A stretch of 54,886 nucleotides of DNA from an uncultured Roseburia sp. (GTDB lineage Bacteria > Bacillota > Clostridia > Lachnospirales > Lachnospiraceae): assembly GCA_947174805.1 (NCBI GenBank), contig CAMWKH010000020.1:1-54886 (forward strand), in the 5' to 3' direction. Under the pieces are notes generated by a model. It worked only from the letters and a program-made list of their open reading frames with translations. It did not search any database and was not told the origin of the DNA. Position 1 is the stretch's first letter, and each line of letters begins with the position of its first letter. Shown here in pieces: positions 1 to 7,960 of the stretch. The position numbers and the translations under genes were made by a program.

Positions 1-298
1 AGAGGGCATACATTTTTGACAGTTCCTTTAATCGGTTTAGTTTCTGCCCCTTTGAAAGATGTACCGTTTCCAACTGTTGGTATCTCTGTTCCTTATCCGC
101 TGTGAATTTCGCAAGGCTCTCAAAACTGTCTATCTTCCTTGTTGTGATAAATTTCTCCGCATTGTCGGCTGACTGTGATATGGATTGATATGATTGATTG
201 GTTTCGGTGCTAATAAATGATTTTCTTCCGTTAATTGTTGGAAGATTGGATTGCGGAATATCATTGATGGGTATTTCTCCGCTTGGGGGAATAGGAGT
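1..298 (-). pseudogene. Relaxase/mobilisation-protein-like fragment, 5'-truncated
   Basis: On the minus strand a frame stays open for 99 codons from 298 to the left edge and runs out of the window. It has no start codon near its beginning and a TGA lies immediately upstream (301-299), so the N-terminal part is missing. The peptide is hydrophilic and Gln/Lys-rich, with stretches such as FESLAKFTADKEQRYQQLE and KGQKLNRLKELSKMY that look like the helical C-terminal part of relaxases from integrative conjugative elements of gut Firmicutes. The family call is from memory of such sequences and is uncertain. The coding frame itself is well supported by its length and composition in AT-rich DNA. It is probably the truncated end of a former mobile element. 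Confidence 0.4.
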
Positions 299-302
299 TC
301 AT

Positions 303-326
303 TTCATACGGTAATTACCGCATGAA
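303..326. repeat. 24-bp near-perfect palindrome
   Basis: The arms TTCATACGGTAA and TTACCGCATGAA differ from perfect symmetry at one position and have no loop. It sits directly beside the truncated relaxase-like fragment and overlaps the T-run side of a terminator. A zero-loop palindrome of this size could be a protein-binding site or a recombination scar; its function is unknown. Confidence 0.5.
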
Positions 327-359
327 AAAAGACTATAACCGTTACTGTCATAGCCTTTT
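325..359 (-). terminator. Intrinsic terminator downstream of methyltransferase pseudogene
   Basis: Read on the minus strand, a 13-bp stem (AAAAGGCTATGAC pairing with GTTATAGTCTTTT, including G-U pairs) with a 7-nt loop runs into six T residues. It lies about 50 bases past the end of the broken methyltransferase gene, as expected for its terminator. Confidence 0.65.
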
Positions 360-411
360 AAGGATTGAGGAAGTCCCTTTTTTATTTGTATTTGTTTGTC
401 GCCCCTACGCA

Positions 412-949
412 CTATCCAACATCGGTCTGTTCAACCATTTGTTCAATTACAAATCCCGCTTTCGCTAAAGCGCTGACGTAGGTTGATATTTTTCGGTTAC
501 ACAGCAGGATCTCACTGCCGTCCACCGGCATTCTAAAATAGGACTCATCAAAATAGCTTTTGTTCATTACCAAAGCGTTATTATCAATCACATCTTTCCG
601 TTCATCACAGGACCATGGGATGCAGTAATTGAGCGGATGATGCCAGCTGAAAATAAAGATACCGTCTTTTTTCAGATATGAGGCGATTTTTCGGAAAGTA
701 CCGTCCAAATCTGTCGTCCATCCGATACCATAATTCACCGGCATTTCTGTCTGCATGATACTTTAGAGAATGACCGCTGCCACAGCAAATTTCAAGCATT
801 TTCTTTCCAGAAACATCACCAAACAGGTGTAATTGGTTCTCGGTAGCAAAGTGTACGCCATATGTAGGAAGCGCCGTAGTGCCAAACCACAGATCTGCGT
901 AAGTATCCCAGTAATGTTTATTTATTTTTAATATTTCATCTCTGTTCAT
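412..949 (-). pseudogene. SAM-dependent methyltransferase, internal deletion and frameshift
   Basis: The gene reads leftward from ATG 949 behind AAGGAAAATAAA. The first half (about residues 1-74) carries the class I SAM-binding motif LEICCGSGHSLKYH. The second half continues in another frame from about 745 (YGIGWTTDLDGTF, then FIFSWHHPLNYC and ISTYVSALAKAGF), which is the C-terminal part of the same Rossmann-fold protein. Intact relatives are about 250 residues. Here roughly 50 codons between motif I and the YGIGW segment are missing, and the join at a shared TATGGTAT-like sequence also shifts the frame. The C-terminus is cut short after MVEQTD. Known relatives are often carried with mobile or resistance gene cassettes. 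The gene is dead in this genome unless the assembly is wrong. Confidence 0.75.
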
Positions 950-1114
950 TTTATTTTCCTTCTTATATCATAAAAGTTCTAGCATCGCCAACCGGTTTCC
1001 TATGTCTGCCAACACTCTATTATATATTACTGTCTATTTTTTCTGCCCTTGCTTTTGGCCTTATAAGCAATTAAATCAAGGGTAAAATTGTGTGAAACTG
1101 TATAAAGGGAACAA

Positions 1115-1144
1115 TGTGAGTATCCACTCTCCTGGATACTCACA
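1115..1144. repeat. Perfect 11-bp stem-loop
   Basis: TGTGAGTATCC and GGATACTCACA pair perfectly around an 8-base loop. No T-run follows on either strand, so it is not a standard terminator. It may be an RNA structure or a protein-binding inverted repeat. Confidence 0.55.
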
Positions 1145-1383
1145 GTTAGCAACAATAAATTCATCTACAGGAAAATGTTCGTTTGTACAGTGCCAGTTTA
1201 TATACGCCTCTTGATAAAAAAATTTTGTACGTCCATCTCACATCTCCTGTAAAAACGCGATTTGTCACGTTGCTTTCTCCCATTTTACCACAATTCCGAG
1301 AGCGTGGAAATATCTTCTTTTCCGGGCTGACTTCCGACTTTATGGATATACAGGGCGGGCGGTCATTTAGGTGTAATTTTAGG

Positions 1384-1403
1384 GCAGCTCACGGATGAGC
1401 TGC
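1384..1403. repeat. Perfect 8-bp stem, CGGA tetraloop
   Basis: GCAGCTCA-CGGA-TGAGCTGC forms a compact GC-rich hairpin in otherwise unassigned DNA upstream of the kinase-like gene. No T-run follows on either strand. Confidence 0.5.
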
Positions 1404-1677
1404 ACCTTGAAAAATGAATGGCCGTCCGAAAAAAATAAACCGGCTGGGAAAGCAGTGGAAGGAACTGACGTTTTCCCCATAAGGAGATGGAGGGAAATCA
1501 GTAAAATCTATGAAATTTCTAAGAAATATGTACGCATAGGGAAGCCGGGGGAATTATCCCCTGCCAGAGCAGAATAAGAATGACATCTATTAGCTTATGT
1601 GATAAAATATTTCAGAATAACAAAAAGGGAAGGTTCCAAAAATCAGAAAAGATATTCTATGAAAGGGGTAAAGGTTA

Positions 1678-2283
1678 GTGAATAAAAGAGTTCTTTTTAT
1701 AGGTGGTTCGCCTTGTAGCGGAAAGAGTACTGTTGCTGAGCGAATTTCAAAGGAATATGGCGCATATTATTTTAAGGTTGATGATTTTTTAGATAGATTT
1801 ATCAATATTGCGGCAGAGAAGGGATTTCCCACATGCAAAAAAAGTGTATCTATGACATCAGAAGAAATTTGGATGAGGGAACCATTGATACAGTGTGAAG
1901 ATGAATTTCTTATCTATGATGAAATATCAAAATTGGTGTTTGGATATTTGGACAAAATTGATGCTGATTTTATTGTAACCGAAGGGGCGGCATATACTCC
2001 AAATGTAATGGCTAAATATAGAAATAAGGAATACATTTCGATAATTCCAACACCAGAATTTCAGATATCACATTATAGAGAGCGCAAATGGGTTCCGTTT
2101 ATCTTGGAAGGATGCTCGGATAAGCAACAGGCATTTCAAAATTGGATGGAACGGGATATTCTCTTTGCCAAACAAGTAAAATTAGAATGTAAAGAAAATG
2201 CAGTTCCATGTATAGTTAATGATGGATTTAGAAGTGAAGATGAGATGTTTCGTATTGTAAAAGAACGATTTATTTTGAAATAG
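1678..2283 (+). CDS. P-loop kinase-like protein
   Basis: A 201-residue cytoplasmic protein. The N-terminus has a Walker A loop GGSPCSGKST (residues 9-18) after a beta strand, then a YFKVDDFLDR segment typical of small-molecule or nucleoside kinase-like P-loop proteins. VTEGAAYTP about 100 residues later would be the Walker B-like strand. The start is a GTG preceded by GAAAGGGGTAAAGG at good spacing; no ATG fits better. The substrate is not identifiable; candidates are adenylylsulfate, shikimate or antibiotic kinase-like enzymes. The following hydrolase starts 52 bases downstream on the same strand and may be cotranscribed. AT-rich codon use matches the accessory region rather than the right-hand chromosome. 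Confidence 0.7.
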   Translation: MNKRVLFIGGSPCSGKSTVAERISKEYGAYYFKVDDFLDRFINIAAEKGFPTCKKSVSMTSEEIWMREPLIQCEDEFLIYDEISKLVFGYLDKIDADFIVTEGAAYTPNVMAKYRNKEYISIIPTPEFQISHYRERKWVPFILEGCSDKQQAFQNWMERDILFAKQVKLECKENAVPCIVNDGFRSEDEMFRIVKERFILK

Positions 2284-2335
2284 CCCTTGATTTAGAAATT
2301 CTAAAGGCAGGAATCGTAAAATAAAGGAGGTTCTT

Positions 2336-3142
2336 ATGTTTTATAATGCCCATAATGGAAGTGTCCGTGTTGGAAATTCTGAAATGGATTACATATCTTT
2401 TGGAAATGGAAATAAAAATCTTATTATGCTGCCCGGATTGGGAGATGGGCTCTCTACAGTAAAAGGGATGGCTCTTGTTTTTTCGATAATGTATCGGATA
2501 TATGCCAAAGAATTTACCGTGTATGTTTTCAGTCGGAAAAATCATTTGCAAGAGGGATATTCTACAAGGGAAATGGCAAAAGACCATGCAGAAGCTATGA
2601 CCGTTCTTGGCATTTCAAAAGCAGATGTTTTAGGCATATCCCAAGGTGGGATGATAGCGCAGTATCTTGCGATTGATCACCCTGATTTGGTCAACAAGCT
2701 TATCTTGGCGGTAACAAGTGCAAACTCCAATGAAATAATAAAAAAGGTAGTTGGTGTTTGGATTGAAATGGCAAAGCAAGAAAATTATAAGGGCTTAATG
2801 ATAGATACAGCAGAAAAATCATATTCACAAAGATACTTGAAAAAGTATCGTCCCATGTATCCCTTCATTGGAAGAATAGGAAAGCCAAAAAGTTTTAAGC
2901 GTTTTCTCATACAGGCAGCTTCCTGCATCAGCCACAATGCTTATGGGGAATTAAACAAAATAGTATGTCCTACATTAGTGATTGGCGGGGATTGCGATAA
3001 AATTGTTGGAACAACTGCGGCTTCTGCAATAGCCGAAAAAATTAGTCATAGCGAGTTGTTTATTTATAATGGTCTTGGTCATGCAGCGTATGAGGAAGCC
3101 AAAGATTTTAATAGACTGGTTTTAAATTTTCTGACAAGATAA
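2336..3142 (+). CDS. Alpha/beta hydrolase
   Basis: A 268-residue alpha/beta hydrolase-fold protein. The nucleophile elbow is G-I-S-Q-G-G with Ser102. The acid is in GGDCDK (Asp219 or Asp221) and the catalytic histidine is His249 in NGLGHAAYEE. MLPGLGDGLS (31-40) is the oxyanion-hole strand. A ribosome site AAAGGAGG precedes ATG 2336. No signal peptide or membrane segment is visible, so it should act in the cytoplasm. Relatives include esterases, peroxidases and lactonases; the substrate cannot be read from the sequence. It follows the kinase-like gene on the same strand, which suggests a two-gene unit. Confidence 0.85.
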   Translation: MFYNAHNGSVRVGNSEMDYISFGNGNKNLIMLPGLGDGLSTVKGMALVFSIMYRIYAKEFTVYVFSRKNHLQEGYSTREMAKDHAEAMTVLGISKADVLGISQGGMIAQYLAIDHPDLVNKLILAVTSANSNEIIKKVVGVWIEMAKQENYKGLMIDTAEKSYSQRYLKKYRPMYPFIGRIGKPKSFKRFLIQAASCISHNAYGELNKIVCPTLVIGGDCDKIVGTTAASAIAEKISHSELFIYNGLGHAAYEEAKDFNRLVLNFLTR

Positions 3143-3339
3143 CGGAAAGTTCTGCCAGAAAAAAAGGTTATGGAATCAAACTCATTCATTTCTTTCAAGA
3201 AATGTTTCCTTGTAAGACCGATAGAAAAACAAAATTTCAAATTCGCAACTCAGCGTTGACAATATTCATCTCACAAAAGATAGAAAGTTACAGTCTAATC
3301 CGATAAAATTGACCTATCAAAATCAAGGAGGAGACATAT

Positions 3340-4122
3340 ATGACATTCGGAGAAAAATTGTTTAAGTTAAGAAAAGAAAAAGGGTTTTCACAGGAGGCAC
3401 TTGCTGAACAAATCGGAACAACTAGACAGGCGATTAGCAAGTGGGAAAACAATCAAGGATTTCCCGAAACAGAAAAGTTATTACAATTATCCAACATTTT
3501 TGAAACATCCATAGATTTTCTGTTGAAAGATGAGAAATCTTCTAACACCGTAAGTGAGAGAGGATATTATGTGAGCAAGGAAATGGCAACAGGATATATC
3601 GCAAATCAGAAAAAAATATGTAGATATATTGGTATAGGATTTATGTCCTTTGCGTTGACGGGAATACCGTATGTCATGTTTACATCTAATATGACATGGC
3701 GTTTTCTGGGAATGGAAATTTTTATTATCATAGGCATTAGTTCTTTTCTTTTAGGTTCATTTTCGGAACAAGAACAATATAATGTCTTGAAAGAAGAACC
3801 TCTGATACTTGATTACGGGTATCTGCAAGAATTATCTAATGTGTATCAAGCAAAAAAGAGAATGTATGTCGTTTTGTCCGTTCCAAGTATTATTTTATTT
3901 ATAGCCGGCATTCTGGCAGTTTCTTTAACTATGAGTGGCAAGTTTGCTTGGTCAGAATACCATTCGTTTGTTTTTTTGGGACTGGCAGCGGGACTTTTTG
4001 GATTTTGCTATTTCATCGGAGTTATGGAGGCATACGAATTGCTGATTAAAAACGAGAAATATACTTCTTGCTTATCCTTTAAAATAAAACGCAAAATAAA
4101 AGATAAAATCAATAATCTTTAA
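3340..4122 (+). CDS. XRE-family regulator with membrane-spanning C-terminus
   Basis: Of 260 residues, the first 60 or so form a Cro/C1-type helix-turn-helix (KLRKEKGFSQEALAEQIG followed by TTRQAISKWENN). Four hydrophobic segments follow at about 98-113, 125-142, 174-194 and 207-226, so the DNA-binding domain is tethered to the membrane. AAGGAGGAG lies 9 bases before ATG. Such membrane XRE proteins are common in Firmicutes and often control a neighbouring transporter or their own gene, but the signal here is unknown. It lies about 3 kb upstream of the BceAB-like transporter; whether it controls that operon is speculation. Confidence 0.85.
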   Translation: MTFGEKLFKLRKEKGFSQEALAEQIGTTRQAISKWENNQGFPETEKLLQLSNIFETSIDFLLKDEKSSNTVSERGYYVSKEMATGYIANQKKICRYIGIGFMSFALTGIPYVMFTSNMTWRFLGMEIFIIIGISSFLLGSFSEQEQYNVLKEEPLILDYGYLQELSNVYQAKKRMYVVLSVPSIILFIAGILAVSLTMSGKFAWSEYHSFVFLGLAAGLFGFCYFIGVMEAYELLIKNEKYTSCLSFKIKRKIKDKINNL

Positions 4123-4440
4123 TTGAACAGCAATAGCAAAGCATAGGCTATGCCAGATTTTGATAATTGTTGACAAAAATAGATTTGTAAGTGAAGGAAA
4201 TCAGGAATGAAAATTTCTCTGTTGTATAGAACATGGATAATTATGGAGATAGAAATTAACAGTGAATACAACAACGTATATGAAAGTGCGTATGCGGCGC
4301 AAAAACCGGAGGCGATATCAATCTATTTTATGTGAAAGAATGGGTGACTTTTTTTAGGATGTCAGGTATAATTAAGGGGAAATCTGAAAAGGATGAACCC
4401 TATGGGTTGAGGCAGCTGAATAATTTTTATATGGTAGGTG
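4123..4440. other. Intergenic region upstream of DUF3788 gene
   Basis: AT-rich DNA with a small hairpin GCATA-GGC-TATGC at 4141-4153 and an isolated TTGACA at 4170-4175 without a good -10 element. A 60-codon frame (4332-4514) overlaps the DUF3788 gene in another frame and is judged spurious. Confidence 0.4.
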
Positions 4441-4869
4441 ATGGGAAATTATATGATTCATTTACAAGACAGAGAGTATTGTCCTGCATTGGAAGAAATC
4501 GGAGAATATATTAATAATCCTTTGTTTATGGAATTTTGCTCCGATATGAAAAAGAAGTATAACTGTAAGGAAAAAATAGAATTTAGTTCCTGCAGCTGGC
4601 AGCCAGGATGGAATTTAAAATTTAAAAAATCCGGGAAAAATCTGTGTACGATATATCCTAAAGAAGGATTTTTTACAGTATTAGTTGTCGTCGGGTTAAA
4701 AGAAAAAGATGCGGTTGAAACTATACTGCCAGAATTTACACCGGAAGTGAGGGCAATTTGTACCCAAACGAAGACGGGAAATGGGCAGAAGTGGCTTATG
4801 ATTGATTTGGAAGATTTCGGGGAAGTATATCATGATGTATTTCACTTGATTGAAATCCGCAAAGGATAA
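4441..4869 (+). CDS. DUF3788-family protein
   Basis: A 142-residue soluble protein that I recognise as DUF3788-like from three segments: SSCSWQPGWNLKFKKSGKNL, LCTIYPKEGFFTVLVVVG and GNGQKWLMIDLED near the end. The family is widespread in gut Firmicutes and has no established role. Start choice is uncertain: GTG 4438, ATG 4441 and ATG 4453 are all in frame, and none has a strong ribosome site (ATGGTAGGTG precedes). Length is normal for the family. It stands alone between the XRE gene and the degenerate region. Confidence 0.75.
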   Translation: MGNYMIHLQDREYCPALEEIGEYINNPLFMEFCSDMKKKYNCKEKIEFSSCSWQPGWNLKFKKSGKNLCTIYPKEGFFTVLVVVGLKEKDAVETILPEFTPEVRAICTQTKTGNGQKWLMIDLEDFGEVYHDVFHLIEIRKG

Positions 4870-5269
4870 AACTTAGAGAAACTCACAGATAAAGGCGGGG
4901 AGAGCTGCCTGTTGATACAATCTTACCAAAATGTAAAATACCACATCCTAATAAACCCTTATTTTATGCGGTTTCAAGACATATTGCATGAGATTTTACG
5001 CCAATTATACACAAATTTTTTAGAGCCTTTATATGAGTAAAACTTAATACTATTTGGACATCTAAATGAGTCCCATATACTTGTAGAGATATGAGTGTAT
5101 GAGGCTTATTTTAGTGCCTAAATATATTACGAAAATAAAATCACATCCACAATCCCCCCCCACTATGCCCCTCTCACAGCGTCACAGGGGCATCCAATGA
5201 CGCAATTAACACGTAACTTAAAACTATAATTTCATTGACCATTAAAGACAGAAAGGAGAAACAAAACCA
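4870..5269. other. Intergenic region with operator-like copy and hairpin
   Basis: No gene is seen. The stretch holds the first copy of the 29-bp operator-like repeat (4918-4946) and a hairpin with arms GCCCCT and AGGGGC at about 5166-5190. A good ribosome site (AGAAAGGAGAAAC) at its end leads into the decayed gene at 5270. Confidence 0.5.
4918..4946. repeat. 29-bp operator-like repeat, copy 1
   Basis: Identical at 28 of 29 positions to 7050-7078, which lies in front of the BceAB-like operon. Its core CTTACCAAAATGTAA resembles the TNACA-N4-TGTAA motif I recall for BceR-type regulators. In this copy one arm of the palindrome is altered (GTAAAAT instead of GTAAGAT) and no transporter gene follows. 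Confidence 0.7.
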
Positions 5270-5851
5270 ATGGCAAGCCTGCAAATAAATAGTAAAGGCT
5301 AAATTGAAGAACATTGAAAATTTTATACAGCTGAAAATTGGGCATCAAAATAAGACAATCACACCATTGCTGATTTGAAAATGATATATGTTTATAAAAG
5401 CAATGATAAGATACGTGTGAGTGATAAGCTGAAGTAGATTAAAAACTGTTATAGCAGGTATGAACATAAAGACTTTTGCATAATGTATGCGTCTACTTAT
5501 GAAAATTTCATGGGTTGCCAACATAACGTTGTCTACACCCAGAAGAAATAGGAGGCAGATAATAATAGACGCTTGGCGCAGCTTTATAATCATATCTGTG
5601 AGGGATATGGTGATACATATGATGAAGAAACAATTAGAAATGAGCAAAAATATATTGTTAATAAGAACAAAACGCTACAAGAAGAAATTGATTCCAATCA
5701 TGCACAAGTGTATATGACAGATAGCGATAGAAGATGGGTTAATAAATTGGAATATCAGATTAAAGATGAAAGTGTCTTTGAACAGTTTGATTTCTTGAAA
5801 GTTGATGATGATTGGGGAGAAACTATTTACGTTCAAAACGAAAAAACTTAA
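5270..5851 (+). pseudogene. Decayed gene, five in-frame stops
   Basis: A well-spaced ribosome site AGAAAGGAG leads to ATG 5270. The same frame then runs 193 codons to TAA 5849-5851, interrupted by TAA, TGA, TAA, TAG and TAG in its first half, while the last 92 codons are clean. Peptides between the stops look protein-like (KDFCIMYASTYENFMGCQHN, RRLAQLYNHICEGYGDTYDE, KDESVFEQFDFLKVDDDWGE). Every stop could come from CAA, CAG, CGA or TGG by one transition. I do not recognise the family. In DNA this AT-rich, stops are frequent by chance, so the upstream half is less certain than the clean C-terminal half. The intact 3' part could only be made from the TTG at 5573, which has a poor ribosome site. 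Confidence 0.5.
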
Positions 5852-5887
5852 ACCTTTCAGAGGGTTTAAACTTAACCTCTATAAGGG

Positions 5888-6157
5888 ATGCGTTTTTCAC
5901 AGAATTGTGTAAAAGGTTGCTCCATTGTGGTATGACTACAAATTAATCTTGTATGGGTAAGCAATGAAGAAGTAATTGATTTGGAGCGTGGGATAGTTCT
6001 TGTAGAGGAATTAGGAAGACAACAGGAATAGTACCTATTGAAATCTAATACAGCATACTATATTTGAAATGGTATTCATATCAGATGCTACAAAAGAGAT
6101 AATGTATATGATTTTCGTAGGGTATATGGAAATTGTATTTTGTTTGTGATATTATAA
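5888..6157 (+). pseudogene. Possible decayed small gene
   Basis: In the frame starting at ATG 5888 there are about 89 codons with three internal stops. Protein-like pieces include VWVSNEEVIDLERGIVLVEE and IRCYKRDNVYDFRRVYGNC. No family is recognised. The support is composition and frame continuity only, so this could be chance in AT-rich DNA. It sits between two better-supported gene remnants in the same orientation. Confidence 0.3.
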
Positions 6158-6210
6158 ATGATAATTAAAGTAGTAATCAAGTGATTTATTAATAATAAGG
6201 AGGATTTTTT

Positions 6211-6540
6211 ATGGTACATATTAAAAGAGAAATATAAGAAATATCAATTTTCTTTTTCGGATGATATTGATGGATTCGATAACCAGGTGAAAGATTGTTT
6301 GTTTTATCAAATTTATTTTTTACTTGTACACGAGTAATCTCATTTGGCGATAAAACAAGGTACACGAATTTGTATTTATGATTATAATAATTTTTTTATT
6401 GAAGCTTTAAATTTTATATTACACTTTTATTATTTGATGATAGTTTTGGAAATGAATTATGTAGCAAGTGTGATTATATAAATGATACATTTAAAGATGT
6501 ATTGAGGAGCTTAGGTAAAGAGTGGGGGAGTGGGAGATAA
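6211..6540 (+). pseudogene. Decayed small gene, two frameshifts and one stop
   Basis: ATG 6211 has an excellent ribosome site (AATAAGGAGG). Coding potential then moves between frames: KYKKYQFSFSDDIDGFDNQV, then after an in-frame stop SHLAIKQGTRICIYDYNNFF, then in a third frame FGNELCSKCDYINDTFKDVL ending at TAA 6538-6540. Assembled, this gives about 105 residues of an acidic, aromatic-rich protein, similar in style to small immunity proteins of polymorphic-toxin loci; that resemblance is only an impression. The retained start signals show it was once expressed. Confidence 0.5.
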
Positions 6541-6562
6541 TATATTAATAAGTAATTTTAAG

Positions 6563-6634
6563 ATGAATAAAGACTTAAAAGATGAAATGATAATATACAA
6601 AGAAATAATCGATTTATTTTGTGAGGAGGAATAG
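6563..6634 (+). CDS. Very short ORF upstream of 6639 gene
   Basis: Twenty-three codons (MNKDLKDEMI to FCEEE) end five bases before the next start, and its last codons contain the ribosome site of the 6639 gene. It may be the surviving tail of a decayed gene or a translationally coupling leader. No family is recognised. Confidence 0.25.
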   Translation: MNKDLKDEMIIYKEIIDLFCEEE

Positions 6635-6638
6635 CGTA

Positions 6639-6896
6639 ATGGAATTTTATTTTAAGGCAAAGGGTGCAAATTTACATTTATATCGAGAAGATGGTTTTTT
6701 TGATGAAGATTTAGGGGAACTAAAAAAAACCATAACAGGAAAATTAAAAACTTACAATTTATTTGGTGAGAATTTTGAGTTGGAGGATATTTCAGGATTC
6801 TTTTCAAAAGGTGTTCGATATTCAATTAAGAGTTCTAAAGGGTTGAATGGAATTATTGAGAAAAATACTTTTGGAGGTAGGTATACTTTGCGTTAA
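6639..6896 (+). CDS. Small hypothetical protein
   Basis: Eighty-five residues from ATG 6639, chosen over the longer frame beginning at 6621 because GTGAGGAGGAATAG is correctly spaced before it. The product is soluble and beta-rich with charged and aromatic residues (KAKGANLHLYREDGFFDEDL) and ends in FGGRYTLR. No family is recognised. It is the only intact gene in the 4.9-7.0 kb graveyard, and its size and neighbours are compatible with an orphan immunity protein; that is a guess. Confidence 0.5.
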   Translation: MEFYFKAKGANLHLYREDGFFDEDLGELKKTITGKLKTYNLFGENFELEDISGFFSKGVRYSIKSSKGLNGIIEKNTFGGRYTLR

Positions 6897-7049
6897 TATT
6901 TTTTATAGAGTGAAATACATATATTAATAAAATATGTAGATTTATAACAACTTACGTGAAACAGTGAGGAAATCGAAACGCTGGAAAAGCCCGAAAAATA
7001 AGGATTTGTAGACTTACGAAGACTTATAATGAATTGAAAATAGAGTCCC

Positions 7050-7078
7050 CAATCTTACCAAAATGTAAGATACCACAT
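7050..7078. promoter_or_regulatory. 29-bp operator upstream of BceAB-like operon, copy 2
   Basis: Contains the perfect inverted repeat ATCTTAC-CAAAAT-GTAAGAT (7052-7071). Its core TTACC-AAAA-TGTAA differs from the TNACA-N4-TGTAA motif recalled for BceR-like response regulators at one position. It lies 106 bases before the ATPase start, upstream of a TATACT -10 element (7122-7127) that has no good -35, as expected for an activated promoter. Confidence 0.6.
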
Positions 7079-7115
7079 GGAAATGTAAGCTAAATCAATG
7101 GCTGGCATTTCCATG
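7076..7115. repeat. Inverted repeat CATGGAAATG / CATTTCCATG
   Basis: Perfect 10-bp arms at 7076-7085 and 7106-7115 separated by 20 bases, overlapping the end of the 29-bp operator and ending just before the TATACT -10 element. It may be a second regulator site or an RNA hairpin. Confidence 0.5.
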
Positions 7116-7183
7116 TTTTGCTATACTGAGATTGTTCAAAGAGAATAGTGAAAAGAAGAGCGAAGAGTCAGGAGGAAAGATAA

Positions 7184-7960
7184 ATGGAAAAAGCAGCATT
7201 GTTAGAGGTGAAAAATTTAAAGAAAATTTATACTACCCGCTTTGGGGGAAATCAGGTGCAGGCCCTGTCGGACATTAATTTTTCTGTGGAGGAAGGGGAG
7301 TATGTGGCGATTATGGGAGAGTCCGGCTCCGGGAAGACAACACTTCTCAATATTCTGGCGGCTCTTGATAAACCCACTAGCGGCACAGTGCTTTTAAATG
7401 GGAGAAATATTGTGTCTATAAACGGTAAGGAGATTGCCGCATTCCGAAGGGATAATCTGGGATTTATTTTTCAGGACTTTAATCTGTTGGATAACTTTTC
7501 CCTGAAAGATAATATTCTCCTTCCTCTGGTGTTAGAGCAGGTGCCCCCGGAGGAGATGGAGCCGCGGCTTCTGCCTGTGGCAAAAAAATTAGGAATTCGC
7601 GATATTTTGCAAAAATATCCCTATGAGGTATCCGGAGGGCAGAAGCAGCGTGCGGCAGCAGCACGGGCTTTAATTACCAAACCGCAGTTGATTTTGGGGG
7701 ATGAGCCCACCGGGGCATTGGATTCCAGAACAACGGACAGCCTGCTTCGCCTGTTTCATGAGATTAACGAGGAGGGACAGACGATTCTAATGGTGACACA
7801 CAGCATCAAGGCGGCAAGCCATGCAAACCGCATTCTTTTTATCAAAGACGGGGAGGTGTTCCATCAGCTCTACAGAGGAAATCTGACAAATCAGGAACTC
7901 TATGGGAAAATATCCGATACATTGACAATACTTACAGCAGGTGGTGAAAGAGATGAATAA
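7184..7960 (+). CDS. BceA-type ABC transporter ATPase
   Basis: A 258-residue MacB/BceA-class ATPase. It has Walker A GESGSGKTT (residues 45-53), Q-loop FIFQDFNLLD, signature VSGGQKQR, Walker B LILGDEPTGALD and the H-loop VTHS. AGGAGGAAAG lies before the ATG. Its stop overlaps the permease start in ATGAATAA, indicating translational coupling. With the 10-TM FtsX-like permease it should form a BceAB transporter that frees cell-wall targets such as lipid II intermediates from peptide antibiotics and signals to a BceS-type kinase. No such kinase or regulator is adjacent; a palindromic Bce-like operator precedes the gene. Confidence 0.92.
   Translation: MEKAALLEVKNLKKIYTTRFGGNQVQALSDINFSVEEGEYVAIMGESGSGKTTLLNILAALDKPTSGTVLLNGRNIVSINGKEIAAFRRDNLGFIFQDFNLLDNFSLKDNILLPLVLEQVPPEEMEPRLLPVAKKLGIRDILQKYPYEVSGGQKQRAAAARALITKPQLILGDEPTGALDSRTTDSLLRLFHEINEEGQTILMVTHSIKAASHANRILFIKDGEVFHQLYRGNLTNQELYGKISDTLTILTAGGERDE

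Larger units (their letters stand above)
950..1677. other. Intergenic region with two hairpins, no recognised gene
   Basis: This 728-base stretch has two short overlapping open frames on the plus strand (1183-1398 and 1395-1577). Neither has a good ribosome site nor a recognisable product, and I do not call them genes. The stretch contains two perfect stem-loops, listed separately. It may be the residue of a deleted mobile element or the leader of the downstream kinase-like gene. Confidence 0.5.

Noticed and set aside
1183-1577. Two short overlapping plus-strand ORFs
   Set aside because: No ribosome sites, no recognisable domains, unusual composition; treated as noncoding with hairpins.
4918-7078. 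The two 29-bp repeats as att sites of an integrated element
   Set aside because: They resemble a regulator operator, no integrase lies between them, and one copy is exactly in a promoter.
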